Shown: positions 16,459 to 25,349 of the stretch, one piece after another
How positions within the stretch are numbered: position 1 is the stretch's first letter
Layout of the letters: every line of letters starts with the position of its first letter
Translations under genes and position numbers: made by a program
Origin: an uncultured Dehalococcoidia bacterium
GTDB taxonomy: Bacteria; Chloroflexota; Dehalococcoidia; Lucifugimonadales; CATQGZ01
Direction of reading: 5' to 3'
NCBI GenBank assembly: GCA_958295685.1
Contig: OY282365.1
Coordinates: 620,001 to 684,000, forward strand
DNA: 64,000 nucleotides
Notes under the pieces: generated by a model
Database searches by the model: none
What the model was told of the DNA's origin: nothing
The model's input: only the letters and a program-made list of their open reading frames with translations

Positions 16459-17019
16459 GTGATAGACCAACTTCGAATCAGGGAGGCTGTCTCGTCGATC
16501 ATTTCGGCCGCCGGAGAGGATCCGGACCGGGAGGGGCTGAGAGACACCCCTGACCGGGTGGCCCGCATGTACGCGTCCTTCTTCTCGGGCTTGGATCAGG
16601 ATCCGCGGGAGACGCTCAGCACCGGATTCGACGAGGATTTCAGGGACGTCGTGGTTCTCCGCGACGTCCCTTTCTTCTCGATCTGCGAGCATCATCTGCT
16701 GCCGATGGTGGGCAGGGCTCAGATCGGCTACATTCCGAACGGGCGGGTGGTCGGAGTTAGCAAGCTGGTCCGCGCGCTCGACATCCTATCCAGGCGTCCG
16801 CAGATACAGGAGCGGATCACGGCCCAGCTCGTGGACGTGGTGCACGAGGCGGTGTCTCCCGACGGCGTGGGGGCCGTCTTGGACGCGGAGCACATGTGCA
16901 TGGCTCTCAGGGGAGTGAGCAGGCCGGGGAGCCGCGTCGTGACGCGCTCGGTCCGCGGCAGCTTCTCATCGGGCGCGGCGACGCGGGACGGCCTGCTGGC
17001 GACGCTCGACCGGGGATAG
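16459..17019 (+). CDS. folE: GTP cyclohydrolase I
   Basis: Converts GTP to dihydroneopterin triphosphate, the first step to folate. 186 residues. The zinc site is SICEHHLLPMVG (Cys76, His79) and EHMCMALRG (Cys147). DPDREGLRDTPDRVARMY and PNGRVVGVSKLVR are diagnostic, as is QERITAQL. The GTG start is the natural N-terminus for the family. Followed after one base by the FemAB-like gene, so they probably form an operon that continues to the glycosyltransferase and DUF502 genes. The catalytic residues look intact. Confidence 0.95.
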   Translation: MIDQLRIREAVSSIISAAGEDPDREGLRDTPDRVARMYASFFSGLDQDPRETLSTGFDEDFRDVVVLRDVPFFSICEHHLLPMVGRAQIGYIPNGRVVGVSKLVRALDILSRRPQIQERITAQLVDVVHEAVSPDGVGAVLDAEHMCMALRGVSRPGSRVVTRSVRGSFSSGAATRDGLLATLDRG

Positions 17020-17020
17020 G

Positions 17021-17998
17021 GTGTACGGCTCCCTCACAACGGACAGTTTCGAGGAGGCGGCGGATCGTTGGGAGAGGCTGCTCCCGCGGTGCTGGACCAA
17101 CACTGTCTTCGTCACCCCGGCCTGGCAGCGTGTCTGGTGGCGCAGCTTCGGGCGGGAGAGCGAACTCTTCATCCTCTCGGTGCGCGATCGGGGTGACGAG
17201 CTCGGCATCGCTCCGATGATGATCAGGGACGGGGCGCTCTCGTTCGTGGGCGGCTCCGACCTGTTCGACTATAACGATTTTCTGGTGCCGAAGGGCGGCG
17301 AGGACCGATTCTATCGGGCGCTGCTCGATGAGCTGATGGGCCTCGATTGGGACAGGATCGAACTCGAGTCGATCCCCCAGGGTTCTCCCACGCTGCACGG
17401 CCTGCCGGCGGCTGCCGCAGAGGTCGGCCTTTCGGCGGACGTGGAGGAGGAGGACGTGACGCCCTTGGTCCGTCTCCCGGGCACCTGGGACGAGTATCTC
17501 TCAGGTCTGGCCAAGAAGAACAGACACGAGCTGCGAAGGAAGCTGCGCCGTCTTGACGCGGCGGGGTCGGTGAGGCAGTCGGAGTGCCGAGATCCGGGCG
17601 GCGATCATGGCTGCATGGACGAGTTCTTCAGCCTGATGAGAGCCAGCAGCCCGGAGAAGGCCGAGTTCTTGAACCGGGAGCGAGAGGGCTTTTTCCGCGC
17701 GATTGCGTCCGAGCTGGGCCCCGCAGGCGTCTTCAGGCTCTATTTTCTGGAGGTCGACGGCCGAAGGGTCGCGTCGTGCATCTGCTTCGACCATTCCGGC
17801 TCCTTCTTGCTGTATAATAGCGGCTACGATCCGGGGTACTCATCTTTGAGCGTGGGGCTGCTCAACAAGGCGTTATGTATCAAGGAGGCGATCGAGGAGG
17901 GTCGAGGCTCGTTCGATTTCCTGAGGGGGCCGGAGCGCTACAAGTACCATCTCGGTGGAACGGACCGGCTTCTCTACCGCATGGTCGTGCGCCGATGA
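17021..17998 (+). CDS. FemAB/BioF2-like GNAT-fold acyltransferase
   Basis: 325 residues. Features match the GNAT-related FemAB-like group: FVTPAWQRVWWRSFGRESELFIL at the N-terminus (quoted in part as WQRVWWRSFGRE), LAKKNRHELRRKLRRLD in the middle, and a C-terminal GNAT core FLEVDGRRVASCICFDHSG followed by NSGYDPGYSSLSVGLLN and FDFLRGPERYKYHLGG. These enzymes are often linked to cell-envelope or exopolysaccharide genes; the glycosyltransferase next door fits that. GTG start one base after the folE stop. The acyl donor and acceptor are unknown. Confidence 0.8.
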   Translation: MYGSLTTDSFEEAADRWERLLPRCWTNTVFVTPAWQRVWWRSFGRESELFILSVRDRGDELGIAPMMIRDGALSFVGGSDLFDYNDFLVPKGGEDRFYRALLDELMGLDWDRIELESIPQGSPTLHGLPAAAAEVGLSADVEEEDVTPLVRLPGTWDEYLSGLAKKNRHELRRKLRRLDAAGSVRQSECRDPGGDHGCMDEFFSLMRASSPEKAEFLNREREGFFRAIASELGPAGVFRLYFLEVDGRRVASCICFDHSGSFLLYNSGYDPGYSSLSVGLLNKALCIKEAIEEGRGSFDFLRGPERYKYHLGGTDRLLYRMVVRR

Positions 17999-18044
17999 AG
18001 CCGGGGGTGACGGCGAGCTCCTGGGGTAGCTTACGGAGAGTCGG

Positions 18045-19271
18045 ATGTCGGGGCTAAGCGTCGCTATGCTGAGCTTCCACGGCTGTCCCTTCGCTCGGCT
18101 GGGCGAAGGGGACGGCGGGGGGATGAACGTCTACGTTCTCCAGGCGGCGCGGGAGCTTGCCAAGCTGGGGCACCGCGTCGACATCTTCACCCGCCATCAC
18201 GACCCTGACGACCTCGAGGTCGTGGACATCGAGGCCGGGGTGCGTCTGATCCACGTCAGGGCCGGGCCGTTCGACATCGACAAGGGCGGCCTGTACGAGC
18301 GGATTCCCGAATTCCTGGCGAATCTCACCGCCTTCCATCGGGAACGCGGCACACGGTACGACGTCGTCCACAGCCATTACTGGCTGTCCGGCCCGGTTGG
18401 CGAGGCTCTGAGCGGCAGGTGGAACGTGCCCCACGTGATCACCTTCCACACGCTGGCCAAGACCAAGAAGATGGCCCACGCCGGAGAGGTGGAGTCTCCA
18501 CGGCGCCCTGTGGTCGAGCAGCGCATGATAGGAGCGGCCGACGCGGTCGTGGTGTCGACGGAGGACGAGATAGAGGCGATCCGCAGCCTGTATAGGATGC
18601 CTCTCCACAACGTCAGGGCGATCTCCGCGGGCGTCGACCTGGACCTCTTCAGGCCCATGCCGAAGCGCGCTGCCAGAGACGCGCTCGGTCTGGACGGAGA
18701 GAACTTGGTGCTGTACGTCGGCAGGCTGGAGCCGCTGAAGGGTGTCGACATCCTGCTGGAGGCTCTGCGGCGTCTCGATTACAGCCCCTGCACCAGGCTG
18801 ATGGTGGTCGGAGGGAGCTTCGAGGAAGGCGAGATGCTTCGTCTGAAGTCTTCGGCTGAGCGGCTGGGATTGGGAGACAGCATCACGTTCACCGGCTCGG
18901 TCGATCAGCACGAGCTGCCGCTGTACTACAATGCGGCCGACATCTTCGCCCTGCCGTCCTACTATGAGAGCTTCGGCCTGGCCGCCCTGGAGGCTATGGC
19001 GTGCGCGACTCCGGTGGTGGTTTCGAGAGTCGGCGGCCTCAAGACTTTCGTGAAGGACGGCCTGTGTGGGTATCTGATACCCAGGCGCTGTCCCGACCCG
19101 TTCGCCCAGAGGCTGGACATGCTGCTGGCCAATCCTGCGCTGAGGGAGAAGATGGGCATGGCCGGCCGGACCACCGCTCTGGGTATGAACTGGGGCCGGA
19201 CGGCCGACGGTCTGGCAGATCTGTACAGCGGTCTGACCGGCGCGATTGTCGAGAGCGCGCGAGGAGGATGA
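18045..19271 (+). CDS. Glycosyltransferase family 4 (MshA/sucrose-phosphate-synthase-like)
   Basis: Retaining GT-B glycosyltransferase. 408 residues. The N-terminal domain has GEGDGGGMNVYVLQAARELAK and YDVVHSHYWLSGP. The C-terminal nucleotide-sugar domain has VLYVGRLEPLKGVDILLEAL, FALPSYYESFGLAALEAMAC and TPVVVSRVGGLK, including the E-x7-E motif. The GGGMNVYV glycine loop and HYWLSG match MshA (D-inositol 3-phosphate glycosyltransferase) and related sucrose-forming enzymes. No other mycothiol genes are visible, so the acceptor is unassigned. Likely co-transcribed with the preceding FemAB-like and the following membrane protein gene (3-nt gap). Confidence 0.88.
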   Translation: MSGLSVAMLSFHGCPFARLGEGDGGGMNVYVLQAARELAKLGHRVDIFTRHHDPDDLEVVDIEAGVRLIHVRAGPFDIDKGGLYERIPEFLANLTAFHRERGTRYDVVHSHYWLSGPVGEALSGRWNVPHVITFHTLAKTKKMAHAGEVESPRRPVVEQRMIGAADAVVVSTEDEIEAIRSLYRMPLHNVRAISAGVDLDLFRPMPKRAARDALGLDGENLVLYVGRLEPLKGVDILLEALRRLDYSPCTRLMVVGGSFEEGEMLRLKSSAERLGLGDSITFTGSVDQHELPLYYNAADIFALPSYYESFGLAALEAMACATPVVVSRVGGLKTFVKDGLCGYLIPRRCPDPFAQRLDMLLANPALREKMGMAGRTTALGMNWGRTADGLADLYSGLTGAIVESARGG

Positions 19272-19274
19272 TCA

Positions 19275-20018
19275 ATGGCAACCAAGGTTGAGAAAGAGCC
19301 GAACATTCTTCAGAGGTTCGAGCGCCACTTCCAGAGCAGGACGCTGGACGGACTCATGGGACTGGTGCCGCTAATCGTCACCATCATCGTGGTCGTCTTC
19401 GTCATTGGGAAATCCGACGACTTCCTCAGACCTCTGCTGAGGAGCGTCGAGGTCATGGCCGGCACGGACCAGGACGGCCCGCTGCGAAGCGTCGCAGCCA
19501 CCGTGTTGCGCGTCCTGGGCTATCCGATCGTCGGGCTGATCTTAAGCATTATCATCTTCTACCTCGTCGGGCTGATGGCTTCCAAACGGTGGGGCCGCAG
19601 AGTGATGGACATGCAGAGCGCAATCATGAGCCGCATACCCGTCGTCAAGGTCATATTCGGAGTCACTCAGCAGGCGATGACGGCCCTGACCTCGCAGTAC
19701 AACTTCAGCCGGGTCGTCTTCTTGGAGTGGCCGCGTGACGGGATGGTCGCCATGGGGTTCGTCACCGGCCGCGCCTACTCACATGAGAAGAGCGAGTCCA
19801 TGGTCGTGGTCTACATTCCGACCGTTCCGAATCCCACTTCGGGCAACATGGCGTTCGTCCCCGAGGACGACGTGATCGAGACCGACCTGCGGGTCGAGGA
19901 TGCCATGAAGCTGGTGTTTTCGGGCGGGATCGTGCTGCCTGAAGCGATTTCCCTGGCCAGGCTCGGTAAGAGTGACTTCGGTCTCATCGGCCAGTTCGAA
20001 TCGGACGATTCGGTGTGA
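19275..20018 (+). CDS. DUF502 family membrane protein
   Basis: 247 residues. Two hydrophobic segments, LMGLVPLIVTIIVVVFVIG (about 27-45) and VLGYPIVGLILSIIIFYLVG (about 78-97), are followed by a soluble domain with MSRIPVVKVIFGVTQQ and FVTGRAYSHEKSES, then VVVYIPTVPNPTSGNMAFVP. This matches the DUF502 pattern found in bacteria and, as LAZ1/COV-type proteins, in plants. The function is unknown; a role in membrane organisation is only a guess. Begins 3 nt after the glycosyltransferase stop. GAGCC/GGCTC around 20016-20034 forms a weak hairpin between the convergent genes. Confidence 0.82.
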   Translation: MATKVEKEPNILQRFERHFQSRTLDGLMGLVPLIVTIIVVVFVIGKSDDFLRPLLRSVEVMAGTDQDGPLRSVAATVLRVLGYPIVGLILSIIIFYLVGLMASKRWGRRVMDMQSAIMSRIPVVKVIFGVTQQAMTALTSQYNFSRVVFLEWPRDGMVAMGFVTGRAYSHEKSESMVVVYIPTVPNPTSGNMAFVPEDDVIETDLRVEDAMKLVFSGGIVLPEAISLARLGKSDFGLIGQFESDDSV

Positions 20019-20033
20019 GCCGGAGGATGAGGC

Positions 20034-20951
20034 TCAGTCCAGCCGCCTCTCGAACCAGAGGGTCTCCGACGTCTTCCTGAAGCCGAGTTTGACGTAGGCG
20101 GCGAGGGCAGCCACGTTCTGGGAGTCGACCTCCAGCTCGACAGCCTCGACGCCCCCTGCTTGGAGGTAAGACATTCCCGCGGCCACCGCGGCCTTGCCGA
20201 CTCCCCTGCCCCGATACTCCGGGCGGACGCCCACCATGGATATCCATCCGATGGAGCCGAAGCGGTTCTGCGCCCGCGTGGTCCAGCAGTAGGCGGCCTT
20301 CCTGCCCGAGTGGAGAATGAACATGATGCCGTCCGGGTCCGATCTGTCCATGCGTACCCTGGCGGAGATCTGCTCGACCGTGTTGGGGCAGAACCCCCAC
20401 GTGCCATCGAAGGCCGAGTTCTGCAGTTCGGTTAGGGCCTCCTCGTCTCTGTCCAGGGTGAACGGGCGAAGCGTGTACCCCTTCGGGAGTTCGATCTCCG
20501 GCGCGTCGGCCGCCTCCCATCTCATGTCCCAGTAGTCTCTGGCCGTCTCGAACCCGGCGGAGCGGAGGGCCTGGTGAGCGTCCCTGTCCGACGAGGGGGC
20601 CCGCACGTGCAGAGCGCCGGCCCCGAGGCTCACGGCGTGATCGACCGCCGCCGCAATCAGAGAGCTTTCGATCCCCATGCCTCGATAGGCATCGAGGATG
20701 CCTCCCGTGACGACGGCCCTGTCTATCATCAGTTCAGGGGAGACGTGGAGGAAGCCTGCGGGGGCGCCGTCGAACGAGGCCAGGAGGATGTCCCGCTCCG
20801 GGGCGCAGGACGGGTCTTCCAGGCGCTCCCTCATCAAGCGCGGCGAGTATGCGCTGGGCGTGGCCTCGCAGTCGAATACGGCGTTGAAGAGTCCGGTGAA
20901 CGCCTCCAGCCCATCCCAGGAGAATCTGCGTATTTCCGTTCCGGCGCTCAT
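20034..20951 (-). CDS. GNAT acetyltransferase with two GNAT-like domains
   Basis: 305 residues from the ATG of MSAGTEIRRF; the longer open frame upstream overlaps tmk and is not used. The C-terminal domain has the acetyl-CoA loop VGVRPEYRGRGVGKAAV with motif A (R-G-x-G-x-A), then GVEAVELEVDSQNVAALAAY and LGFRKTSETLWFERRL. The N-terminal half repeats the plan with GGILDAYRGMGIESSLIAAA. Double-GNAT proteins of this kind include MshD-like enzymes. The ATG overlaps the tmk stop by 4 nt (ATGA), so the two are coupled. The acceptor substrate is unknown. Confidence 0.82.
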   Translation of the reverse strand: MSAGTEIRRFSWDGLEAFTGLFNAVFDCEATPSAYSPRLMRERLEDPSCAPERDILLASFDGAPAGFLHVSPELMIDRAVVTGGILDAYRGMGIESSLIAAAVDHAVSLGAGALHVRAPSSDRDAHQALRSAGFETARDYWDMRWEAADAPEIELPKGYTLRPFTLDRDEEALTELQNSAFDGTWGFCPNTVEQISARVRMDRSDPDGIMFILHSGRKAAYCWTTRAQNRFGSIGWISMVGVRPEYRGRGVGKAAVAAGMSYLQAGGVEAVELEVDSQNVAALAAYVKLGFRKTSETLWFERRLD

Positions 20952-21745
20952 GGGGGCGGCATCCGCCGGGCCGCAGGCGCTTCGACCATCTCCCGCGCTC
21001 TGGGCGGCAGACGGTCCACGACCGCGCCGAGCACGTCCTGGGCTATCGTGTCCGCCGGTCTGTCGGCGTCCAGTACCAGCCACCTGAGCGGCTCCCGTTC
21101 GGCCAGCGCGAGGTAGCCCGCCCTTACCCGTTCGTGAAACTCGGGCGGCTCCTCCTCGAATCGAGCGCCTTCTTCATCCCTCTCGGCGGTGTCGAAGCCT
21201 GCGCCCTGCTGCGTCCGCCCGGCACTCTTGCGTTCGGCGGCTTCGCCGGTCCCGAAGGCGGAGTTTCCGGGGTCCAGCGGCAGCTTCATTTGAAACGAGC
21301 CGACGCGCCGCAGTCCGACCTCGGGCTCGCAGTCCAGCAGGATCGTGAGGTTTGGCCGTATGCCCTGCGCGGCCAGGTCGTTGACCACCTCGACGCGCTC
21401 CAGCGGGATCCGCCTTCCATAGCCCTGGTAGGCGGTGGTGGAGTCGCCGTATCTGTCGGCGATGATCACGGCGTCCGGGCGGTCGAGGATCGGCCTGACG
21501 ACCTTGCCGACCAGTTCTGCGCGCGCGGCTGCGAACAGGAAGAGTTCGGCGCCGTGGGAGATCGTCTCCCCGGCGCCGGGCCCCCGCTTCAGCCAGTCTC
21601 TCACCTGCCATCCGAGCCGAGTCGATCCGGGTTCGCGTATCTCCCTGACGTCCACCCCTGCCGCGCGGAGCCGGGCGGCGAGGCGGTGAGCCTGGGTCGA
21701 CTTGCCCGACCCTTCTCCCCCCTCGAAAGTTACGAAAAGCGACAT
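20948..21745 (-). CDS. tmk: Thymidylate kinase with a LID-region insertion
   Basis: Phosphorylates dTMP to dTDP. 265 residues, against about 205-215 usually. P-loop FEGGEGSGKSTQA at 7-19; DR(Y/F) motif IIADRYGDSTTAYQGYG; TILLDCEPEVGLRR leads into the LID. Between about residues 149 and 190 there is an extra stretch of some 40 residues rich in G, E, Q and K (including SAFGTGEAAERKSAG). The normal RFEEEPPEFHERVRAGY then resumes. A C-terminal tail of about 20 residues is also extra. Catalytic residues look intact, so it should be active. The GNAT gene is coupled downstream and the R3H ATPase gene lies 16 nt downstream on the other side of the order, i.e. upstream in transcription. Confidence 0.92.
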   Translation of the reverse strand: MSLFVTFEGGEGSGKSTQAHRLAARLRAAGVDVREIREPGSTRLGWQVRDWLKRGPGAGETISHGAELFLFAAARAELVGKVVRPILDRPDAVIIADRYGDSTTAYQGYGRRIPLERVEVVNDLAAQGIRPNLTILLDCEPEVGLRRVGSFQMKLPLDPGNSAFGTGEAAERKSAGRTQQGAGFDTAERDEEGARFEEEPPEFHERVRAGYLALAEREPLRWLVLDADRPADTIAQDVLGAVVDRLPPRAREMVEAPAARRMPPP

Positions 21746-21761
21746 GGGCGTGTCGTCGTTC

Positions 21762-23399
21762 TCACTGGCGGCGGAAGACGACGCGCCGCGCCGGCTCGCG
21801 CCCCGCGCTGGACGATGAGAGCGAGTGACTCTGGGCGATCTGGTGCTGGAGCCTTCGGATGAAGGCTCCCTGGGGGCTGAGGTCGACGCGAGGTTCGCCG
21901 CGGCCGATGCGTCCGGCGGCTTCCTGCGCCTCGCCTATGGCCGAGGCGACGCTCTGCGGGTCTCGCGTTCCGCCCTGTTTCCGCACGATGGCCCTTACGA
22001 ACTCCTCGATCTGTGGGAGGGTGGTCTTGCGGAGGACGTAGACGGGCTTGCCGCTGTCTTCGGCGGTCTTCAGCGCGGTGGTGCGCCGCCGGTAGTAGTT
22101 CTTGGTGGTCAGCACCATGTCGGCGCTGCCCATGTCGCCGACGACCTCGACGGGGGCATGGGCCGCTCGGACGGCCTGATTCAGCTTGCCTTTGTTGATG
22201 CCGTAGGGGAGTATGCTCGTCACCCTGGCGGGCGGGGCGTGTTCGTCGGGGAGGGGCGGTTCGGCTGAGGTGAAGGAGAGGCCGCCGCCGGGTCGGGAGG
22301 GTGTCTGCGGCTCGGCGCGGACGACCGCGCCGTCCCCACCGATCGAGCGCGTCTCGGGCGCCACGGGGTCGCCTCTCAGCATCCTGTCCACCACCTCAGC
22401 GACGTTGGAGTGGATGGCGACCTCGTCCCATCCCCGTATTTCGACGAGCACGTCGAAGGTCGGCGGGGACCTGCGTTCGAGGATGGTCTTCTGGGTGCGT
22501 CTGCGGCGCGCCTCTATGTCTCCCAGGGTAACCGACTCTATGCCGCCCACGAGGTCGGACAGGACCGGGTTCATGACCAGATTTTCGAGGGTGTTGCCGT
22601 GCGCGGTGGCGATCAGCTGCACGCCGCGCTCGGCTATGGTTCGCGCCGCGTCGGCCTCCCGCTCCGTGCCGATCTCGTCGATGACTATGACCTCCGGCAT
22701 GTGGTTTTCCACGGCCTCTATCATAACGGAGTGCTGGAGTAGCGGGCTGGGCACCTGCATTCTTCTGGCGTGCCCGATTCCCGGGTGTGGGATGTCGCCG
22801 TCTCCGGCGATCTCGTTCGACGTGTCGACGACGATGACTCGCTTGTCGGCATCGTCCGCGAGGACCCTGGCCACCTCTCTGAGCATCGTCGTCTTTCCGA
22901 CGCCTGGTTTCCCGACCAGCAGGAGGCTCTTTCCGGCGTATATGAGGTCTTCGACGATCCTGATCGTGCCGTAGACCGCCCTTCCGACTCTGAGGGTCAG
23001 GCCGACGACCTTGGCGGCTCTGTTTCGTATCGCGGATATGCGGTGCAGCGTCCGCTCGATGCCGGCCCTGTTGTCCTCGCCGAAGGCGCCTACCCTGTCG
23101 GTGACGTAGGCGATGTCCTCCTCGGTGACCTCGAACTCGCCCAGCGGCGCGCTGGCGTCCAGGTATCGGGCCTCGGGCTGCCGGCCGAGGTCGAGGACCA
23201 CCTCCAGCAGCTTCTCATCGTTGTTCATCTCATCGAGAAGCGCCCTGATTCGCGGGGGCACCTTGTCGATGAGGGCCTTCATGTCCGTCTCTATCCGATT
23301 TTGCGGGTCAGGCAATGGGTCCTCCGGGGCGTGATGGGTGTCTGGGAGCGGCCGGTCGGAGTCCGGCGGGCTCCCGCCCGTCGGCTCAGCGCGGGTCAT
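21762..23399 (-). CDS. SpoIIIAA-like AAA ATPase with C-terminal R3H domain
   Basis: 545 residues. An N-terminal helical region precedes a RecA-like/AAA ATPase domain: Walker A in LLVGKPGVGKTTMLREV, Walker B in MPEVIVIDEIGTEREAD, and AERGVQLIATAHGNTLENLV. The C-terminus carries an R3H-like single-strand nucleic-acid-binding segment (IEEFVRAIVRKQGG and the basic helix FIRRLQHQIAQSHSL). This architecture is known from cyanobacteria, plants (Ycf45) and Chloroflexota; the role is not established. A proline/glutamate-rich N-terminal 40 residues may be disordered. It sits between pdxT and tmk on the same strand, with short gaps. Confidence 0.85.
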   Translation of the reverse strand: MTRAEPTGGSPPDSDRPLPDTHHAPEDPLPDPQNRIETDMKALIDKVPPRIRALLDEMNNDEKLLEVVLDLGRQPEARYLDASAPLGEFEVTEEDIAYVTDRVGAFGEDNRAGIERTLHRISAIRNRAAKVVGLTLRVGRAVYGTIRIVEDLIYAGKSLLLVGKPGVGKTTMLREVARVLADDADKRVIVVDTSNEIAGDGDIPHPGIGHARRMQVPSPLLQHSVMIEAVENHMPEVIVIDEIGTEREADAARTIAERGVQLIATAHGNTLENLVMNPVLSDLVGGIESVTLGDIEARRRRTQKTILERRSPPTFDVLVEIRGWDEVAIHSNVAEVVDRMLRGDPVAPETRSIGGDGAVVRAEPQTPSRPGGGLSFTSAEPPLPDEHAPPARVTSILPYGINKGKLNQAVRAAHAPVEVVGDMGSADMVLTTKNYYRRRTTALKTAEDSGKPVYVLRKTTLPQIEEFVRAIVRKQGGTRDPQSVASAIGEAQEAAGRIGRGEPRVDLSPQGAFIRRLQHQIAQSHSLSSSSAGREPARRVVFRRQ

Positions 23400-23466
23400 C
23401 GCGGGCGCGGCCTCTTCGGGCAGTTGGGGCCCTGCGCCGCGGGGTCTCGTCGGGTCCGCCGCTGGC

Positions 23467-24069
23467 CTAATCGACTTTCACACTCCGTTGGGCCGCGTCT
23501 TCCACGACGTCGACGAACAGCCGATGGACGCGGGGGTCGTCGGTGAGCTCGGGGTGGAAGGCCGTGGCGAGCAGGCGGCCCTGTCGGACGGCGACTGGGC
23601 GGCCGTCTGCGAGGGAGGCGAGCACGCTGACCCCGGGGCCGATTTCTTCGACGACGGGGGCCCTGATGAATACGGCGCGGTACGGGAGGCCGGCCAGGCC
23701 GGCTATCTCTACGTCGGTCTCGAAGCTGTCCACCTGACGGCCGAAGGCGTTCCGCGTAACCACGATGTCCATGAGTCCGAGGGGTTCGGGTCTGTGGTCG
23801 GTGAGGCGCGAGGCGAGGACGATCATTCCCGCGCAGGTGCCCCAGATCGGCATACCCTCCGCAGCTTTGTCCTTCAGGGCTGGGCGGAAGCCGTATATGT
23901 CGATGAGCTGCGCGATGGTGGTGCTCTCGCCGCCCGGGATGATCAGTCCGTCCACGTCGTCTAGCTGGCGGGGCAGCCGCACCTCCGGGGCGTCGACTCC
24001 CATTCCGCTCAGGACCGTCCGATGCTCTAGGAAATCTCCCTGGATCGCCAGTATGCCGACCCTGGGCAA
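23467..24069 (-). CDS. pdxT: Pyridoxal 5'-phosphate synthase glutaminase subunit
   Basis: Releases ammonia from glutamine for the PdxS synthase. 200 residues, class I glutaminase. Motifs: VGILAIQGDFLEH, LIIPGGEST, the nucleophile loop IWGTCAGMIVLA, and the catalytic histidine-glutamate pair in TAFHPELTDD. Starts one base before the end of pdxS, so the subunits are made from one transcript. The triad is intact. Confidence 0.95.
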   Translation of the reverse strand: MPRVGILAIQGDFLEHRTVLSGMGVDAPEVRLPRQLDDVDGLIIPGGESTTIAQLIDIYGFRPALKDKAAEGMPIWGTCAGMIVLASRLTDHRPEPLGLMDIVVTRNAFGRQVDSFETDVEIAGLAGLPYRAVFIRAPVVEEIGPGVSVLASLADGRPVAVRQGRLLATAFHPELTDDPRVHRLFVDVVEDAAQRSVKVD

Positions 24070-24070
24070 G

Positions 24071-24970
24071 CTACCACCCCCGTACGGACAGCTGCTCCTC
24101 GATCGGCATGGTCTTCACGTCGAGGCCGGGCATGGCGTCGCCCAGCCCCCTGGAAACGTCGGCGATGATCTGGGGGTCTCTGAAGTGAGTGGTGGCCTTC
24201 ACCACCGCCTGCGCCATGAGGCCGGGGTTCTGGGACTTGAAGATTCCCGAGCCGACGAAGACGCCGTCCACGCCGAGCTGCATCATGAGGGCGGCGTCTG
24301 CCGGGGTGGCTATTCCGCCCGCGGCGAAGTTCACGACGGGCGCCTTGCCGGTCTCGTGGACCTCCTTGACCAGCTCGTAGGGCGCCTTGAGGTCTCGGGC
24401 GGTGGACATGAGCTCGTCCTCGCCCATCCCCTGGATACGGCGAATCTCGCTCATGACCTGCCTGGCGTGCCGGACGGCCTCGACGATGTTGCCGGTTCCG
24501 GCCTCGCCCTTGGTGCGGATCATCGCGGCGCCCTCGCCGATGCGGCGCAGGGCCTCTCCGAGGTCACGGCATCCGCAGACGAACGGGACCTTGAAGTCGT
24601 TCTTGTTGACGTGGTTGTTCTCGTCCGCCGGGGTGAGCACCTCGGATTCGTCCACGTAGTCGACGCCGAGGGCCTCCAGGACCTGGGCCTCGACGAAGTG
24701 GCCGATGCGGCACTTGGCCATGACGGGGATGGTGACCGCGTCGATGATCTCCATGATCTTGGTGGGGTCGGCCATCCTGGCGACGCCGCCTGCGGCGCGG
24801 ATGTCGGAGGGGACGCGCTCCAGCGCCATCACGGCGACGGCTCCGGCGTCCTCGGCGATTCGGGCCTGCTCGGCGGTGACCACGTCCATGATGACGCCGC
24901 CCTTGAGCATCTGGGCCAGCCCAGCCTTGACCCGCCACGTCCCGCTCTCAACTCTGGTGTCTACTGTCAT
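24071..24970 (-). CDS. pdxS: Pyridoxal 5'-phosphate synthase lyase subunit
   Basis: Condenses ribose 5-phosphate, glyceraldehyde 3-phosphate and ammonia to PLP, forming a dodecamer with PdxT. 299 residues from the ATG of MTVDTRVESG. The open frame runs 62 codons further upstream, but those codons lie in a type 1 repeat element and are not PdxS-like. Signatures: GGVIMDVVTAEQARIAEDAGA, MADPTKIMEIIDAVTIPVMAK (parts), DESEVLTPADE, FVCGCRDLGEALRRI and GIATPADAALMMQLG. A TATAAT (25014-25019) without a clear -35 sits about 45 nt upstream; the element promoter at 25321-25349 reads in the same direction. Confidence 0.96.
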   Translation of the reverse strand: MTVDTRVESGTWRVKAGLAQMLKGGVIMDVVTAEQARIAEDAGAVAVMALERVPSDIRAAGGVARMADPTKIMEIIDAVTIPVMAKCRIGHFVEAQVLEALGVDYVDESEVLTPADENNHVNKNDFKVPFVCGCRDLGEALRRIGEGAAMIRTKGEAGTGNIVEAVRHARQVMSEIRRIQGMGEDELMSTARDLKAPYELVKEVHETGKAPVVNFAAGGIATPADAALMMQLGVDGVFVGSGIFKSQNPGLMAQAVVKATTHFRDPQIIADVSRGLGDAMPGLDVKTMPIEEQLSVRGW

Positions 24971-25069
24971 ATCAGCCCCTCCGTCTCCCGGAATCGGGTA
25001 AGCCTGTGGCTGCATTATACCTGCGCGGGGCAGCCGCCCGCAAACGCCGGTCATGCGGCGAACCTGCGA

Positions 25070-25349
25070 GAAATTTTTGCGAAAGTGTCGCATTTGCGGC
25101 GTTTCGCAGCCATTTCGTAGCTGAGAGGGGCGATTTTGCCTGACACTATGTGACACTATGTGACACTATGTGACACTTATGTGACACTTTTCTGACACTT
25201 ATGTGACACTTATGTGACACTTATGTGACACTTATGTGACACTTTCTGACACTTATGTGACAGGCGCTTCAGGAGTCGCGCGGGCTGGTTTGTGGAGAGA
25301 GGCGGCTGTGTCATGGGGATACTCTAGCACAGCGGTTCGTGGCTGTCAA
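25070..25349 (-). repeat. Type 1 promoter-array element, copy T1-c, upstream of pdxST
   Basis: Minus-strand -35 TTGACA (25344-25349), 17 bp, -10 TAGAGT (25321-25326). The array (25141-25262) has 11 units, TGACACTATG or TGACACTTATG, the longest in the window. The hinge is TTTCGTAGCTGAGAGG and the outlying complementary word is GTGTCGCA (25086-25093), which differs at one base from a perfect match (a G-U pair in one strand's RNA). A transcript from this promoter would carry a leader of about 345 nt before pdxS. Confidence 0.8.

Noticed and set aside
20952..21083. N-terminal extension of the double-GNAT protein
   Set aside because: It overlaps tmk in another frame and is not GNAT-like; MSAGTEIRRF is coupled to the tmk stop.
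24971..25156. Upstream extension of pdxS by 62 codons
   Set aside because: These codons lie partly in the T1-c repeat and lack PdxS homology; the ATG at 24970 gives the normal N-terminus.
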